Made by a program: the position numbers and the translations under genes
From: Deltaproteobacteria bacterium
GTDB lineage: Bacteria > Desulfobacterota_C > Deferrisomatia > Deferrisomatales > JACRMM01
Reading direction: 5' to 3'
Length of the DNA stretch: 22,527 nt
Assembly: GCA_016218905.1 (NCBI GenBank)
Contig: JACRCS010000317.1
Coordinates: forward strand, 1 to 22,527
The notes under the pieces: model-generated
Databases searched by the model: none
What the model was told of the DNA's origin: nothing
Seen by the model: only the letters and a program-made list of their open reading frames with translations
Shown here: positions 14,827 through 22,527 of the stretch, one piece after another
Layout of the letters: every line of letters starts with the position of its first letter
Position numbering within the stretch: position 1 is the first letter of the stretch

Positions 14827-16647
14827 ATGAAGAGGACCGAACGGCTCGGTTTCTGGATGATCGGCGCGACCCTCCTGGTGATCGGCATCGTCACCGCGCT
14901 GCTCCTGCACGACCAGCGGGCGACGCGGCGGGCCCAGGCGCGTTCCCACGGCGTCAGCCTTGCGCGGTTGCTCGCCACGATTCCGTACGACCAGCTCCTG
15001 GCGCAGCACACGCGCTTCGGATTCCTTCAGGCGCTCCAACTGAACAACCCCGACCTCGCCTACGCGGTGGTGGTGGGACCGGGGGGTGAGCCCGTGGCCG
15101 AGCTCGCGCAGCCCTCGAACATCGTGCCCCCGCTCAGGATGGGCGGCTCGCTTTGGCTGCGGGAGGAACGGGTCCCGCCTGCCGGCGACCACCCCGCCTA
15201 CCGGGACTTCAGCGCGCCCCTCTTCACCCGCGGTGAGCACGTCGGCTACGTCCGGGTGGGTTTCAGGGAGGCGGGGTACTCTCTCGGCCCGGAGCACACC
15301 CGCCTCTTCGGCGTCGTGGCCCTCGCGGTCTTCCTCCTGATGCCTCTCTTCTACTTCGCGCTGGTGAGGGAGGTCCGACCGCTGGCGCAGGCGAACGCGC
15401 ACATCCAGGAGTGCCTGCGGCAGGGACGGATCGAGCGTGTCGAGATCTCCGCGGCGGGAGAGCTTCGCCACTTCATCGAGCGTTTCAACGCGATGATGCA
15501 GCTCGCCCAAGCCCGGCTGGACGATGCCGAGGAGGACCGGGCGAGGGCGTTCACCTCCTCCAAGGTGATCTCCTACCAGAAAGCGCGCGTCGAAGCCGTT
15601 CTGCAGGCCCTGCCGGACGCCGTGTTGGTCCTTGACGACTCGGGGGTAGTGACCTTCGCCAACGCGAAGATCCAGCCGCTCCTCGGCGTCGATGCCGCCG
15701 AGGTCTTGGGCCGGAAACCGAGCCAGTGGTGCTCCGAGGAGGAGCTCTCGGGCTTTCTCGCGCGGTACGAGGACGCCGCCGTCGTGCCCTGCCGCAGCGA
15801 GGTTCTCGAGTTCTCCCCCTTCGGCTGCCCCGAGCGGCGCCTCTCCGCGGCCGTCTACCCGCTCTTCTCGCCGAAGGACCCCTCCTACGTCTTCGGCAGT
15901 CTCCTCGTCTGTCGCGACGCGACCCCGGAGGCGCTCGCCAGGGGCGCTCGCAGCGAGTTCGTCGCGCACCTCGCCCACGAGCTCAAGAGCCCGCTCAACG
16001 TGCTCGGCATGTACGCCGAGACGTTGATCGGCCCGGACGGAGATTCGAAGGAGTTTCGGGTCGAGGCAGCGAACGTCATCACCGACGAGGTGGAGCGGCT
16101 CTCATCGCTCGTCAAGAACCTCCTAGACCTGACGAAGATCGAGCTCGGAAGCCTCGCTCCCGAGCGCCAGCGGGTGAAGCTCACCGACCTCATCGCCGAC
16201 GTCTTCGAGACGAGCCGCAGGGACCGCCGGGGCAAGGATCTGGAGTTCCGGCTCGAGCTGCCGCCGTCCCTGACGGCGGTCTCCCTCGACAAGGAGCTCT
16301 TCCGCGTGGCCCTGTCGAACCTCCTGACCAACGCCATCAAATACAACCGCCCGGGCGGCAGCGTCTGCGTCAGCGCCGAAGAGGACGACTACGAGATTGC
16401 GATCCGCGTCCGGGATTCCGGCCTCGGGATCGCGCCGGAGGACCAGAGCCGGATCTTCGAGAAGTTCTTCCGCTCCGGAAGCGAGGAGGTCCAGGCACGG
16501 CCGGGCAGCGGCCTCGGGCTCTCCCTCACGAAGCAGATCGTCGATCTCCACCACGGTCGGCTGGAGGTCCAGAGTACACCAGGACAGGGGACCGAGTTCT
16601 CGATCCACCTGGAGAAGAGCCTCGGGCTCATTCAGAGAGCCATCTGA
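14827..16647 (+). CDS. Membrane sensor histidine kinase (HAMP-PAS-HisKA-HATPase)
   Basis: A 606-residue sensor kinase. Membrane helices at about 9-28 and 158-180 bracket a periplasmic sensor of about 130 residues. A HAMP-like linker (181-235) and a PAS domain (about 255-365, from VEAVLQALPDAVLVLDDSG) follow. The dimerisation/phosphoacceptor box is EFVAHLAHELKSPLN, with H384. The ATPase domain has N-box NLLTNAIKYN, G1 DSGLGI, F-box FEKFF and G2 GSGLGLSL. It is the first gene of the operon; the receiver follows 33 nt later across a UUCG-capped hairpin. The signal is unknown, but the downstream genes point to control of pilus assembly or c-di-GMP. Confidence 0.95.
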   Translation: MKRTERLGFWMIGATLLVIGIVTALLLHDQRATRRAQARSHGVSLARLLATIPYDQLLAQHTRFGFLQALQLNNPDLAYAVVVGPGGEPVAELAQPSNIVPPLRMGGSLWLREERVPPAGDHPAYRDFSAPLFTRGEHVGYVRVGFREAGYSLGPEHTRLFGVVALAVFLLMPLFYFALVREVRPLAQANAHIQECLRQGRIERVEISAAGELRHFIERFNAMMQLAQARLDDAEEDRARAFTSSKVISYQKARVEAVLQALPDAVLVLDDSGVVTFANAKIQPLLGVDAAEVLGRKPSQWCSEEELSGFLARYEDAAVVPCRSEVLEFSPFGCPERRLSAAVYPLFSPKDPSYVFGSLLVCRDATPEALARGARSEFVAHLAHELKSPLNVLGMYAETLIGPDGDSKEFRVEAANVITDEVERLSSLVKNLLDLTKIELGSLAPERQRVKLTDLIADVFETSRRDRRGKDLEFRLELPPSLTAVSLDKELFRVALSNLLTNAIKYNRPGGSVCVSAEEDDYEIAIRVRDSGLGIAPEDQSRIFEKFFRSGSEEVQARPGSGLGLSLTKQIVDLHHGRLEVQSTPGQGTEFSIHLEKSLGLIQRAI

Positions 16648-16650
16648 AGA

Positions 16651-16676
16651 GCCCGGGGCGTTTCGACGCCGGGGGC
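16651..16676 (+). promoter_or_regulatory. UUCG-tetraloop hairpin between kinase and receiver
   Basis: Arms 16651-16661 (gcccggggcgt) and 16666-16676 (acgccgggggc) pair at 9 of 11 positions, with two central G-G mismatches, around the loop ttcg (16662-16665). The innermost five pairs close a UUCG tetraloop, an exceptionally stable RNA structure. It begins 3 nt after the kinase stop and ends 4 nt before the receiver ATG, so it could modulate translation of the receiver or protect a processed mRNA end. Confidence 0.6.
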
Positions 16677-16680
16677 AAGG

Positions 16681-17067
16681 ATGAAGAGAGTTCTGGTCGT
16701 AGACGACGAGGCCCACGTGATCAGGGTGCTCCAGCTGTCGTTCGAGCGGGCGGGATACCGGGTGGACACGGCCCGAAACGGCGAGGAGGCGCTGAGGCGG
16801 ATCTGCGAGAGCGAGCCCGACGCGATGCTCGCAGATATCCAGATGCCGCGCATGGACGGCAGGGAGCTCTGCCGACGCATTCAGGAAGTCCTCCCGAGCC
16901 GGGGCTTTCCCATCCTCGTGATGACTTCCAGCGTCGAGGCGGAGCACCGCGAGTGGGTCGCCAGCATGCCCGGCGTGGAATTCGTGGAGAAACCTCTCAG
17001 CGTGCGCAAGATCCTGGAACGGGTAGGTGCCCTCGTGGGGGGCGCCCCGCCGGAGAATGAAGCATGA
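16681..17067 (+). CDS. Stand-alone response regulator receiver protein
   Basis: A 128-residue protein consisting only of a receiver domain. The acidic pocket D8/D9 is in VLVVDDEA. The phospho-acceptor is D52 in MLADIQMPRMDG, the switch Thr is T82 in LVMTSS and the conserved Lys is K104 in VEKPLS. There is no output domain, so it must act by protein contact, probably on the adjacent HD-GYP or on the PilB-type ATPase. The start overlaps nothing upstream; its stop overlaps the HD-GYP start by 4 nt (ATGA), coupling the two. The cognate kinase is very likely the gene immediately upstream. Confidence 0.95.
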   Translation: MKRVLVVDDEAHVIRVLQLSFERAGYRVDTARNGEEALRRICESEPDAMLADIQMPRMDGRELCRRIQEVLPSRGFPILVMTSSVEAEHREWVASMPGVEFVEKPLSVRKILERVGALVGGAPPENEA

Positions 17068-18566
17068 ACCTAACACACGTGGGCGAACTCAACCTCGACC
17101 GCTACAACCGGCTCTGGGAAAAAGCCGGGGGCGACGGGTCTCGGCTCTTTCTCGTGAGCCCCGCCGGTTCGCTGCTGTGGCCCGAGGCCTGGGCGGAGAC
17201 GAAGGGGCGATCCTATCCCCTCGGGCCGCTCGCCCCCGAGGCGCTCTCCCCGGAAGGGGAGTGCGACGGGGTACGCCAGCACGTTATCGAGGGTGTGGGG
17301 CGAGCGCTGCTGGCGGCTCTCCGAAATCCGGCGGGCGACCCGGTGGCGTGGCTCGGCGCACTGGCGAAGGAGCAGGCCGAGACCGGCGAGCTCGGCGCGC
17401 TCCTGGAAGACGTCGCCGCCTGCGTCCAGGCGAGCCACGAACGGGTCCGGGAGATCGAGGAGATCGCCTCGGAGCTGACCCTGCGTTGCGAGGAGATCAA
17501 CCTCATGTACGACGTCGCCGAGCGGGTCCGCCGCTCGGGACGGATCGATGACCTCCTGCAGGAGCTGCTCGCAGCGTGCGTCGAGCACCTGGACGTCGAT
17601 CTCGCCTTCTTCCTCCGGACCGGGGCCCGCTCAAAGGCGCTCTACGCGCCGGAGTATCCCCCCATTGAGGACCTGGATCTCCTCCTCGTCGAGGCCGCGG
17701 GGGGACTCCATCGGTACGTGACCACGTCGAAGCAGGCGGTGGTGCTCAACGACCCCAACGACAGCCGGCGCGCCTACCTCCTCGCCCACATGCCCTATAA
17801 AGTCATCTCGGCCCCCGTCCTGCAAGGGGCGTCCGTCCAGGGGCTCCTGGTCATCGTCAATCGGCCGACGAAGCGCGACTTCCTCAACGGGGACCGGTCC
17901 CTGCTGCAGCTCCTCGCCCAGCAGGCCTCGATCATGACCGAGGTGGACGGCATGATCCGGGACATGCGCCGCTTCAGTGATCGAATGGCGTCCGCCCTCA
18001 TCGCCGCCGTCGAAGCGAAGGACCCCTATACCCGGGGCCACTCGGAGCGGGTCCACGAGATCTCGATGCGCATCGGTCGTGCGCTGGCCCTGGAGCCGGA
18101 CGAGCTCGAGGAGCTCCACTGGGGCTCGCTCCTCCACGACCTCGGCAAGATGGCTGTTCCCGACGCGATTCTGCGCAAGCCGGGCGGGCTCTCCAAGGAC
18201 GAGCGGACCTTCATCCAGGCCCATCCCCAGGACAGCTTCGAGATCCTGAACCCCATCGAACAGCTCGGGGGCGCCGCCCTGGGCGCCCGGCACCACCACG
18301 AGCGCTTCGACGGGGCGGGGTACCCGAGCGGCCTCAAGGGCAGCAAGATCCCGCTCTTTGCGAGAATCATCGCCGTTGCCGACACCTTCGACGCGATGAC
18401 GAGCTCCCGCGCCTACCGGAGCGGGCGCTCCGTGCAGGAGGCGCTGGCGGAGCTCCGGCGCGTCTCAGGGACTCAGCTCGATCCGGAGATCGTGGACGTC
18501 TTCATCGGGCTCTGCCGGGAAGAGGATCCCGTGACCCTGGCGACCGCGAAATACGGGGATGCCTGA
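17064..18566 (+). CDS. GAF/HD-GYP cyclic-di-GMP phosphodiesterase
   Basis: A 500-residue regulator. An N-terminal region of about 120 residues has no assigned domain. A short coiled stretch (VQASHERVREIEEIASELTL) leads to a GAF-like sensor domain of about 145-300. The HD-GYP domain (about 305-490) has HSERVHE, LLHDLGKM (H358, D359), RHHHERFDGAGYPSG (HHE and GYP) and IIAVADTFDAMTSSRAYR. HD-GYP domains hydrolyse c-di-GMP; the metal and GYP residues look intact, so activity is likely. The gene overlaps the receiver upstream by 4 nt and the STAS-PilB gene downstream by 8 nt. The context implies local c-di-GMP control of the pilus machinery. Confidence 0.94.
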   Translation: MNLTHVGELNLDRYNRLWEKAGGDGSRLFLVSPAGSLLWPEAWAETKGRSYPLGPLAPEALSPEGECDGVRQHVIEGVGRALLAALRNPAGDPVAWLGALAKEQAETGELGALLEDVAACVQASHERVREIEEIASELTLRCEEINLMYDVAERVRRSGRIDDLLQELLAACVEHLDVDLAFFLRTGARSKALYAPEYPPIEDLDLLLVEAAGGLHRYVTTSKQAVVLNDPNDSRRAYLLAHMPYKVISAPVLQGASVQGLLVIVNRPTKRDFLNGDRSLLQLLAQQASIMTEVDGMIRDMRRFSDRMASALIAAVEAKDPYTRGHSERVHEISMRIGRALALEPDELEELHWGSLLHDLGKMAVPDAILRKPGGLSKDERTFIQAHPQDSFEILNPIEQLGGAALGARHHHERFDGAGYPSGLKGSKIPLFARIIAVADTFDAMTSSRAYRSGRSVQEALAELRRVSGTQLDPEIVDVFIGLCREEDPVTLATAKYGDA

Positions 18567-20586
18567 AGTCCTCCGCACCAAGGTCGGGGTCGTCACCTTC
18601 CTGGCGCTGCCCGAGCCCCTGACCGGAGCCGCCGCCGCGGGAGCGTTCCGGAAGGCCTTCTCCTCCTGCCTCGGTGCTCGTGAGGTCCGGCTGGCCGTGG
18701 ACCTCGCCAACTCCCCGACCGTCGACAGCGCCGGTCTGGAGGCGCTCCTGGACGCTCACGAGGAGCTGGCGCGGATGGGAGGCTGGGTGAGACTGGCGAA
18801 CCCGAGTCCGATCCTGCGCGAGGTACTCCACATCACGGGCGTCGGGCAGCACGTCCGCCCCCTCGACTCCGCTCCCCCCGAGGCCACCGCCGAACCGGCT
18901 CCCCGCGAGCGCCGCAAGCTCGGCGAGCTCCTTCTCGACAAGGGCCTGATCCAGGAGGAGCGCGTCGCCGAGGCCGTCCGGCTTCAGGCGCAGCTCGGGC
19001 GGCGCATGGGGCAGATCGTGGTGGAACGCGGCTGGGTCAAGGAGCACGACCTCCTCGAGGTTCTGAGCGAGCAGCTGGAGCTCCCCCTCGTGCGGCTGCG
19101 CGCCGGGCTCTACGATCCGGCCGTCGCCGCCGTCCTCCCCCGGGAGACAGCCCAGCGGCTAAAGGTCCTGCCCCTCTTCCGGGTGAGGGGAACGCTCACG
19201 CTTGCGACCTCCGACCCCCAGGACATCCCCACCTTCGAGGAGGTGGAGGACGTCACCGGGTGCAAGGTGCAGCCGGTGCTCTGTCTCAAAGAGGAGATCA
19301 CCCGGCAGATCGCCGAGGTCTCGACTGCCAGGACGCCCTCCCTCGAGCTGGCGGAGGACGTCTCGCCGGACTTCCAGTTCGTCGAGACGACGGTCCCCGA
19401 CTCCGCCGCCATCGACGAACTCGCCGCCGGCAGTCCGGTCATCAACTTCGTCAACGGCCTGATCCAGCGAGCCGTCCGGGAGGGCGCGAGCGACATCCAC
19501 ATCGAGCCCGCGCGGCAGAAGTGCCGGGTGCGCTTCCGGATCGACGGCGTGCTGTACGAGGCCATGACACCTCCCCTCGAGATGCACCCGGCGATCGTGT
19601 CGCGGCTGAAGGTCATGGCCAACCTCGACATCGCGGAGCGGCGCCTACCCCAGGACGGGCGCGTGCAGGTTCAGACCCAGGGCCGGAACGTGGACCTGCG
19701 GTTCAGCTCTCTGCCCGGGATTTTCGGTGAGAAGGTGGTCATGCGGGTCCTCGACAAGGACCGCTCGATCCTTGACCTCGACCGGCTCGGCATGACCCCG
19801 GAAAACACCGCGGCGTACAAGCGCCTCCTCACCCGAAGCTTCGGCCTGATCCTCGTCACCGGTCCGACGGGCAGCGGGAAGACGACCACGCTCTACGCCG
19901 CCATCAATCACCTGAACAGCCCCGAGAAGAACATCGTCACGATCGAAGACCCGGTCGAGTACCAGATCGATGTCGTCAACCAGAACCAGGTGAGGGAGGG
20001 GATCGGCCTCACCTTCGCGAAGATCCTCAAGCACACCCTGCGGCAGGACCCGGACGTGATCATGGTGGGCGAAATCCGGGAGAGGGAGACCGCAGACATT
20101 GCAGTCCAGGCCGCCTTGACGGGTCACCTCGTCCTCTCGACCCTCCACACCAACGACAGCATCGGCGCGGTCACGCGTCTGCTCGACATGGGCATCGAGC
20201 CCTACCTGCTCACCTCCGCCGTCATCGGCGTGATCGGCCAGCGGCTGGTGCGTAAGGTCTGTCACGAGTGCAAGACGACCTACGCGGCGCCTCCCCAGCT
20301 CGCCGAGCAGCATGGCTGGAGCGCCTCCGAGTCGGTGCGCCTCGCGAGGGGACGGGGCTGCCCCGCCTGCTACGATTCCGGGTACAAGGGGCGCATCGGG
20401 ATCCACGAGGTCCTGGAAGTGGATCAGGCGGTGCAGCGAATCGTCCTGAGTGAGCCCACCCGGGAAGCGCTCGCCGAGCACGTCCGCCAGCGGGGATTCC
20501 GAGGGCTCTGGGAGGACGGCCTTGACCGGGTCCGACGGGGCCTCTCCACGGTCGAGGAGGTCTCCCGCGCCGTGAACGCGAGCTAA
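18559..20586 (+). CDS. STAS-MshEN-PilB/GspE assembly ATPase fusion
   Basis: A 675-residue hexameric secretion ATPase powering pilin or pseudopilin polymerisation. Residues 8-104 form a STAS domain (anti-sigma-antagonist fold), with VDSAGLEALL at 55-64 retaining the Asp56-Ser57 pair that in SpoIIAA-type proteins holds the phosphorylated Ser. An MshEN region follows (about 118-255, beginning RRKLGELLLDKGLIQEERVA). The ATPase core has Walker A GPTGSGKT (435-442), Asp box TIEDPVEYQ (461-469), Walker B DPDVIMVGEIRE (497-508), His box STLHTND (527-533) and a zinc tetracysteine C568, C571, C601, C604. MshEN domains of the MshE type bind c-di-GMP. The ATG at 18559 overlaps the HD-GYP stop by 8 nt. 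The STAS addition is unusual. Confidence 0.93.
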   Translation: MPEVLRTKVGVVTFLALPEPLTGAAAAGAFRKAFSSCLGAREVRLAVDLANSPTVDSAGLEALLDAHEELARMGGWVRLANPSPILREVLHITGVGQHVRPLDSAPPEATAEPAPRERRKLGELLLDKGLIQEERVAEAVRLQAQLGRRMGQIVVERGWVKEHDLLEVLSEQLELPLVRLRAGLYDPAVAAVLPRETAQRLKVLPLFRVRGTLTLATSDPQDIPTFEEVEDVTGCKVQPVLCLKEEITRQIAEVSTARTPSLELAEDVSPDFQFVETTVPDSAAIDELAAGSPVINFVNGLIQRAVREGASDIHIEPARQKCRVRFRIDGVLYEAMTPPLEMHPAIVSRLKVMANLDIAERRLPQDGRVQVQTQGRNVDLRFSSLPGIFGEKVVMRVLDKDRSILDLDRLGMTPENTAAYKRLLTRSFGLILVTGPTGSGKTTTLYAAINHLNSPEKNIVTIEDPVEYQIDVVNQNQVREGIGLTFAKILKHTLRQDPDVIMVGEIRERETADIAVQAALTGHLVLSTLHTNDSIGAVTRLLDMGIEPYLLTSAVIGVIGQRLVRKVCHECKTTYAAPPQLAEQHGWSASESVRLARGRGCPACYDSGYKGRIGIHEVLEVDQAVQRIVLSEPTREALAEHVRQRGFRGLWEDGLDRVRRGLSTVEEVSRAVNAS

Positions 20587-20588
20587 GG

Positions 20589-21698
20589 ATGCCCTACGAG
20601 CTCGGAGCCGTTCGCCGGCCGGAGAAGAAGCCCCTCCTGGAGCTCCGGTGGAGCCGGCGCGGGCGGGTCACGGGGCGGGAGCGGATGTTCCTCACCGAGC
20701 AGCTGGTCCTCTTGCTGGAGACCGGAGTTCCCCTCCATCCGGCCCTCGAAGCGCTTCGCCGCCAGGTGGAGAACCCCGCCATGGCCGAGGTCATCGAAGC
20801 GGTCCGCGATGAGATCGCGTCGGGGCGCCCCTTTTCGGAAGCGCTATCGAAACACCCGACCGTCTTCTCCGAAACGTACGTCCGGCTCGTCGAGGCGGGA
20901 GAACGGGGCGGTTTCCTCCACCAGGTCCTCACCCAGCTCCACGACATGGAGGCGCGCTGGCTCAAGCTCCGCTCGAGCCTCGCGAGCGCCGTCTCCTACC
21001 CGGCGTTCCTCGCCTTCTTCTCGGCTGCCATCGTCCTCTTCATCGTCGTGGTCGTGTACCCGAAGTTCGGCGAGCACTTCCGCAGCATCCGAGACCAGCT
21101 CCCCTTCTCCACGCTTTTCCTCATGGACGCGAGCGACTTCCTCCGGGAGAGGTGGGTCGCATGCCTCGTCGGAACGGCAGTTTGTCTATTAGGGCTGAAC
21201 AGGCTCGCCGCCCTTCCGGCGGCGGCCCGTCGCCTCGACGTCTGGAAGCTCGGCGCGCCCGTCATCGGGGCGCTCCTCGTGCGCGTCTACCTCGTGCAGA
21301 CCCTGTGGGTCCTGAGCCTCTCGCTGCGCAATGGCGTCGGCATCCTGGACGCGCTGAAGGCGTGCGAGGCGGTGGTGCCGAACTGCGCGTTTCGAGCCCT
21401 CCTCGGCCGCGTAGAGGAGGCCGTCCGGGACGGTCGGGGCTTCGCCCGCGGGTTCCAGGACACCGGTTTCATCCCGCCCGTCGTCCGGCAGATGGTCTCG
21501 ACGGGTGAGGAGACGGGGAGCCTCGCGACGGTCATGGGCCGCCTGGCCGAGTTCTACGAGCTCGAGGTAGAGCGGAAGCTGGCCGCGATCGCCAAGACCC
21601 TGGAGCCCACCATGCTCCTGATCATGGGAGTGCTCGTGGGTCTCATCGTGAGCTCGCTTGTCCTGCCGATCTTCAAGCTCTCGGGCGCGGTCCGGTGA
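20589..21698 (+). CDS. PilC/GspF-type inner-membrane platform protein
   Basis: A 369-residue type II secretion system F/PilC family protein. Two T2SF domains are visible, one ahead of the first helix (FLTEQLVLLLETGVPLHPAL, VRLVEAGERGGFL) and one after the second (TLWVLSLSLRNGVGILDALK, QMVSTGEETGSL). Hydrophobic helices lie at about 136-157, 192-212 and 340-362 (LEPTMLLIMGVLVGLIVSSL, the usual C-terminal helix). It forms the platform that the ATPase turns to extrude pilins. Only 2 nt separate it from the ATPase stop, indicating one operon. It is a little shorter than the usual 400-residue family members at the N-terminus. Confidence 0.94.
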   Translation: MPYELGAVRRPEKKPLLELRWSRRGRVTGRERMFLTEQLVLLLETGVPLHPALEALRRQVENPAMAEVIEAVRDEIASGRPFSEALSKHPTVFSETYVRLVEAGERGGFLHQVLTQLHDMEARWLKLRSSLASAVSYPAFLAFFSAAIVLFIVVVVYPKFGEHFRSIRDQLPFSTLFLMDASDFLRERWVACLVGTAVCLLGLNRLAALPAAARRLDVWKLGAPVIGALLVRVYLVQTLWVLSLSLRNGVGILDALKACEAVVPNCAFRALLGRVEEAVRDGRGFARGFQDTGFIPPVVRQMVSTGEETGSLATVMGRLAEFYELEVERKLAAIAKTLEPTMLLIMGVLVGLIVSSLVLPIFKLSGAVR

Positions 21699-21805
21699 CC
21701 AGAATTCCACGAAGTTTTGACTAAAGACTCGCCTGGGCCTGCCGAAAATAGAGGTTGCCAACCAAGACCCAAGGCCCGAAGTCATCAAAAAAGCAGGAGG
21801 GCATC

Positions 21806-22345
21806 ATGAGCGGCACCGGCAATATCGAAAGACGGAAGACACAGGGCGGTTTCACTCTGGTCGAGCTCCTTATCGTTGTCGTGATCGTCGGGATCCTGGC
21901 GGCAATCGTCATCCCGCAGTTCGGCTCGTCCACGGCGGATGCCAAGACGAGCACGCTCCAGGCGAACCTCTCCGAGATCCGGAACGCCGTCGAGATGTAC
22001 TACCACCAGCACGGCGCCCAGTACCCCGGAGCCGTAAAGGAGACCGACGGCACCACGGCCACCGGGACGGCCGCGGAAGCCGTAGCGGCCTTCAAAGCTC
22101 AGCTCACCCAGTACACGGACAAGAATGGGAAGGTCTCCGTGTCGAAGGACAGCACCTACTGCTACGGTCCCTACCTGAAGGCGTCGGACCTCCCGAAGAA
22201 CCCCTTCAACGACCTCGCCACCATCGTGGCCGACGTCACCACGACCGACGTCACGGCCGCCACGGTGGACAATAGCACCGGCTGGAAGTTCTACGTGAAG
22301 ACCGGGAAGTTCCTGGCCAACAGCACCGGTCACGCCGCGCTGTAA
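21806..22345 (+). CDS. Type IV prepilin / GspG-like pseudopilin
   Basis: A 179-residue prepilin. ATG at 21806 has AGGAGG 5 nt upstream; a longer frame from 21755 is discarded. The leader MSGTGNIERRKTQGG is cleaved by prepilin peptidase before F16, followed by TLVELLIVVVIVGILAAIVI with the invariant Glu at mature position 5 (E20). The C-terminal region (AVEMYYHQHGAQYPG, then CYGPYLKASDLPKNPFND) resembles the GspG/minor-pilin group; it has a single Cys (C119), so no disulfide loop. A 107-nt gap of lower GC precedes it, unlike the tight upstream spacing, so it may have its own promoter and higher expression as the major subunit. Confidence 0.92.
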   Translation: MSGTGNIERRKTQGGFTLVELLIVVVIVGILAAIVIPQFGSSTADAKTSTLQANLSEIRNAVEMYYHQHGAQYPGAVKETDGTTATGTAAEAVAAFKAQLTQYTDKNGKVSVSKDSTYCYGPYLKASDLPKNPFNDLATIVADVTTTDVTAATVDNSTGWKFYVKTGKFLANSTGHAAL

Positions 22346-22379
22346 TCCTGCTTCGCCTTGGCGGCCGCGGTCGTTCGAC

Positions 22380-22527
22380 ATGGCCCGAGACTTCCGCCGG
22401 GCGAGAGCGATGAGCGGTCTGACCCTCCTCGAACTCCTGTTGGTCCTGGCGGTCGTGGGGCTGGTCGGGCTCGCGCTCCTGCCGGGCGCGACCTCCGGCA
22501 GGGCGCCCGCCCTCGACGCCGCGGGCG
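22380..22527 (+). CDS. GspH-like prepilin, truncated by window end
   Basis: The ATG at 22380 gives MARDFRRARAMSG, then LTLLELLLVLAVVGLVGLAL, which is a class III prepilin signal with cleavage after Gly13 and Glu at mature position 5. Only about 49 residues are visible before the window ends. Leu instead of Phe at mature position 1 and the LLELLLVLAVVG pattern are common in GspH-like minor pseudopilins. It starts 35 nt after the previous pilin and belongs to the same operon. Confidence 0.75.
   Translation, partial: MARDFRRARAMSGLTLLELLLVLAVVGLVGLALLPGATSGRAPALDAAG

Noticed and set aside
13774..15978. 734-codon minus-strand open frame
   Set aside because: It runs in another frame through the radical SAM gene and antisense to the kinase; its Arg/Gly/Pro-rich translation has no motifs, as expected from high-GC shadow frames.
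15726..17060. 444-codon plus-strand frame across kinase and receiver
   Set aside because: It lies in a different frame from two well-supported genes and has an Arg/Pro-rich translation.
21717..21722. TTGACT as a -35 box for the pilin gene
   Set aside because: No matching -10 element lies at 16-18 nt; the gap may hold a promoter but I cannot define it.

Overview
This is a high-GC bacterial chromosomal window with no rRNA, tRNA, CRISPR array or intact insertion sequence. The broad-specificity MFS pumps, three different radical SAM enzymes, a VapC remnant, an HD-GYP regulator and an Mshl/GspE-type pilus operon fit a soil or subsurface Gram-negative such as Candidatus Rokubacteria/Methylomirabilota or a deltaproteobacterial/myxococcal lineage. 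That placement is an inference from gene content and style; no marker gene settles it.

Positions 1-3,750. The window opens inside the 3' end of a frameshifted vapC-like PIN-domain toxin. A gene-free stretch with GGGGACAG-containing REP-like repeats follows. Then come a minus-strand MarR regulator and MFS exporter pair (marR first, overlapping by one base) with a perfect palindromic operator upstream, a plus-strand secreted SYLF/YSC84 protein, a second copy of the REP-like repeat, and a minus-strand DUF454 inner-membrane protein.

Positions 3,750-11,540. A minus-strand universal stress protein is followed by a plus-strand MFS transporter that overlaps, by 8 nt, an anaerobic-sulfatase-maturase-like radical SAM protein with a C-terminal SEC-C zinc motif. 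A convergent Tat-exported dienelactone hydrolase follows. Next are two small orphan genes, a cobalamin-binding-type radical SAM protein and a DUF3617 periplasmic protein.

Positions 11,260-14,570. This minus-strand operon reads radical SAM (with a CX4CX2C cluster motif), a long imperfect hairpin, MoxR-type AAA+ ATPase, VWA/CoxE-like protein, and a small DUF3553-like protein. The last three overlap by 1-4 nt.

Positions 14,827-22,527. This plus-strand operon is tightly packed: membrane histidine kinase, stand-alone receiver, GAF/HD-GYP c-di-GMP phosphodiesterase, a STAS-MshEN-PilB/GspE ATPase fusion, a PilC/GspF platform protein, a type IV prepilin, and the start of a GspH-like prepilin running off the end. 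It looks like a type IV pilus or pseudopilus assembly line wired to a two-component and c-di-GMP control module. The STAS domain on the assembly ATPase is the most unusual feature and, with the kinase-receiver-HD-GYP genes in front, is the best candidate for an undescribed regulatory arrangement.
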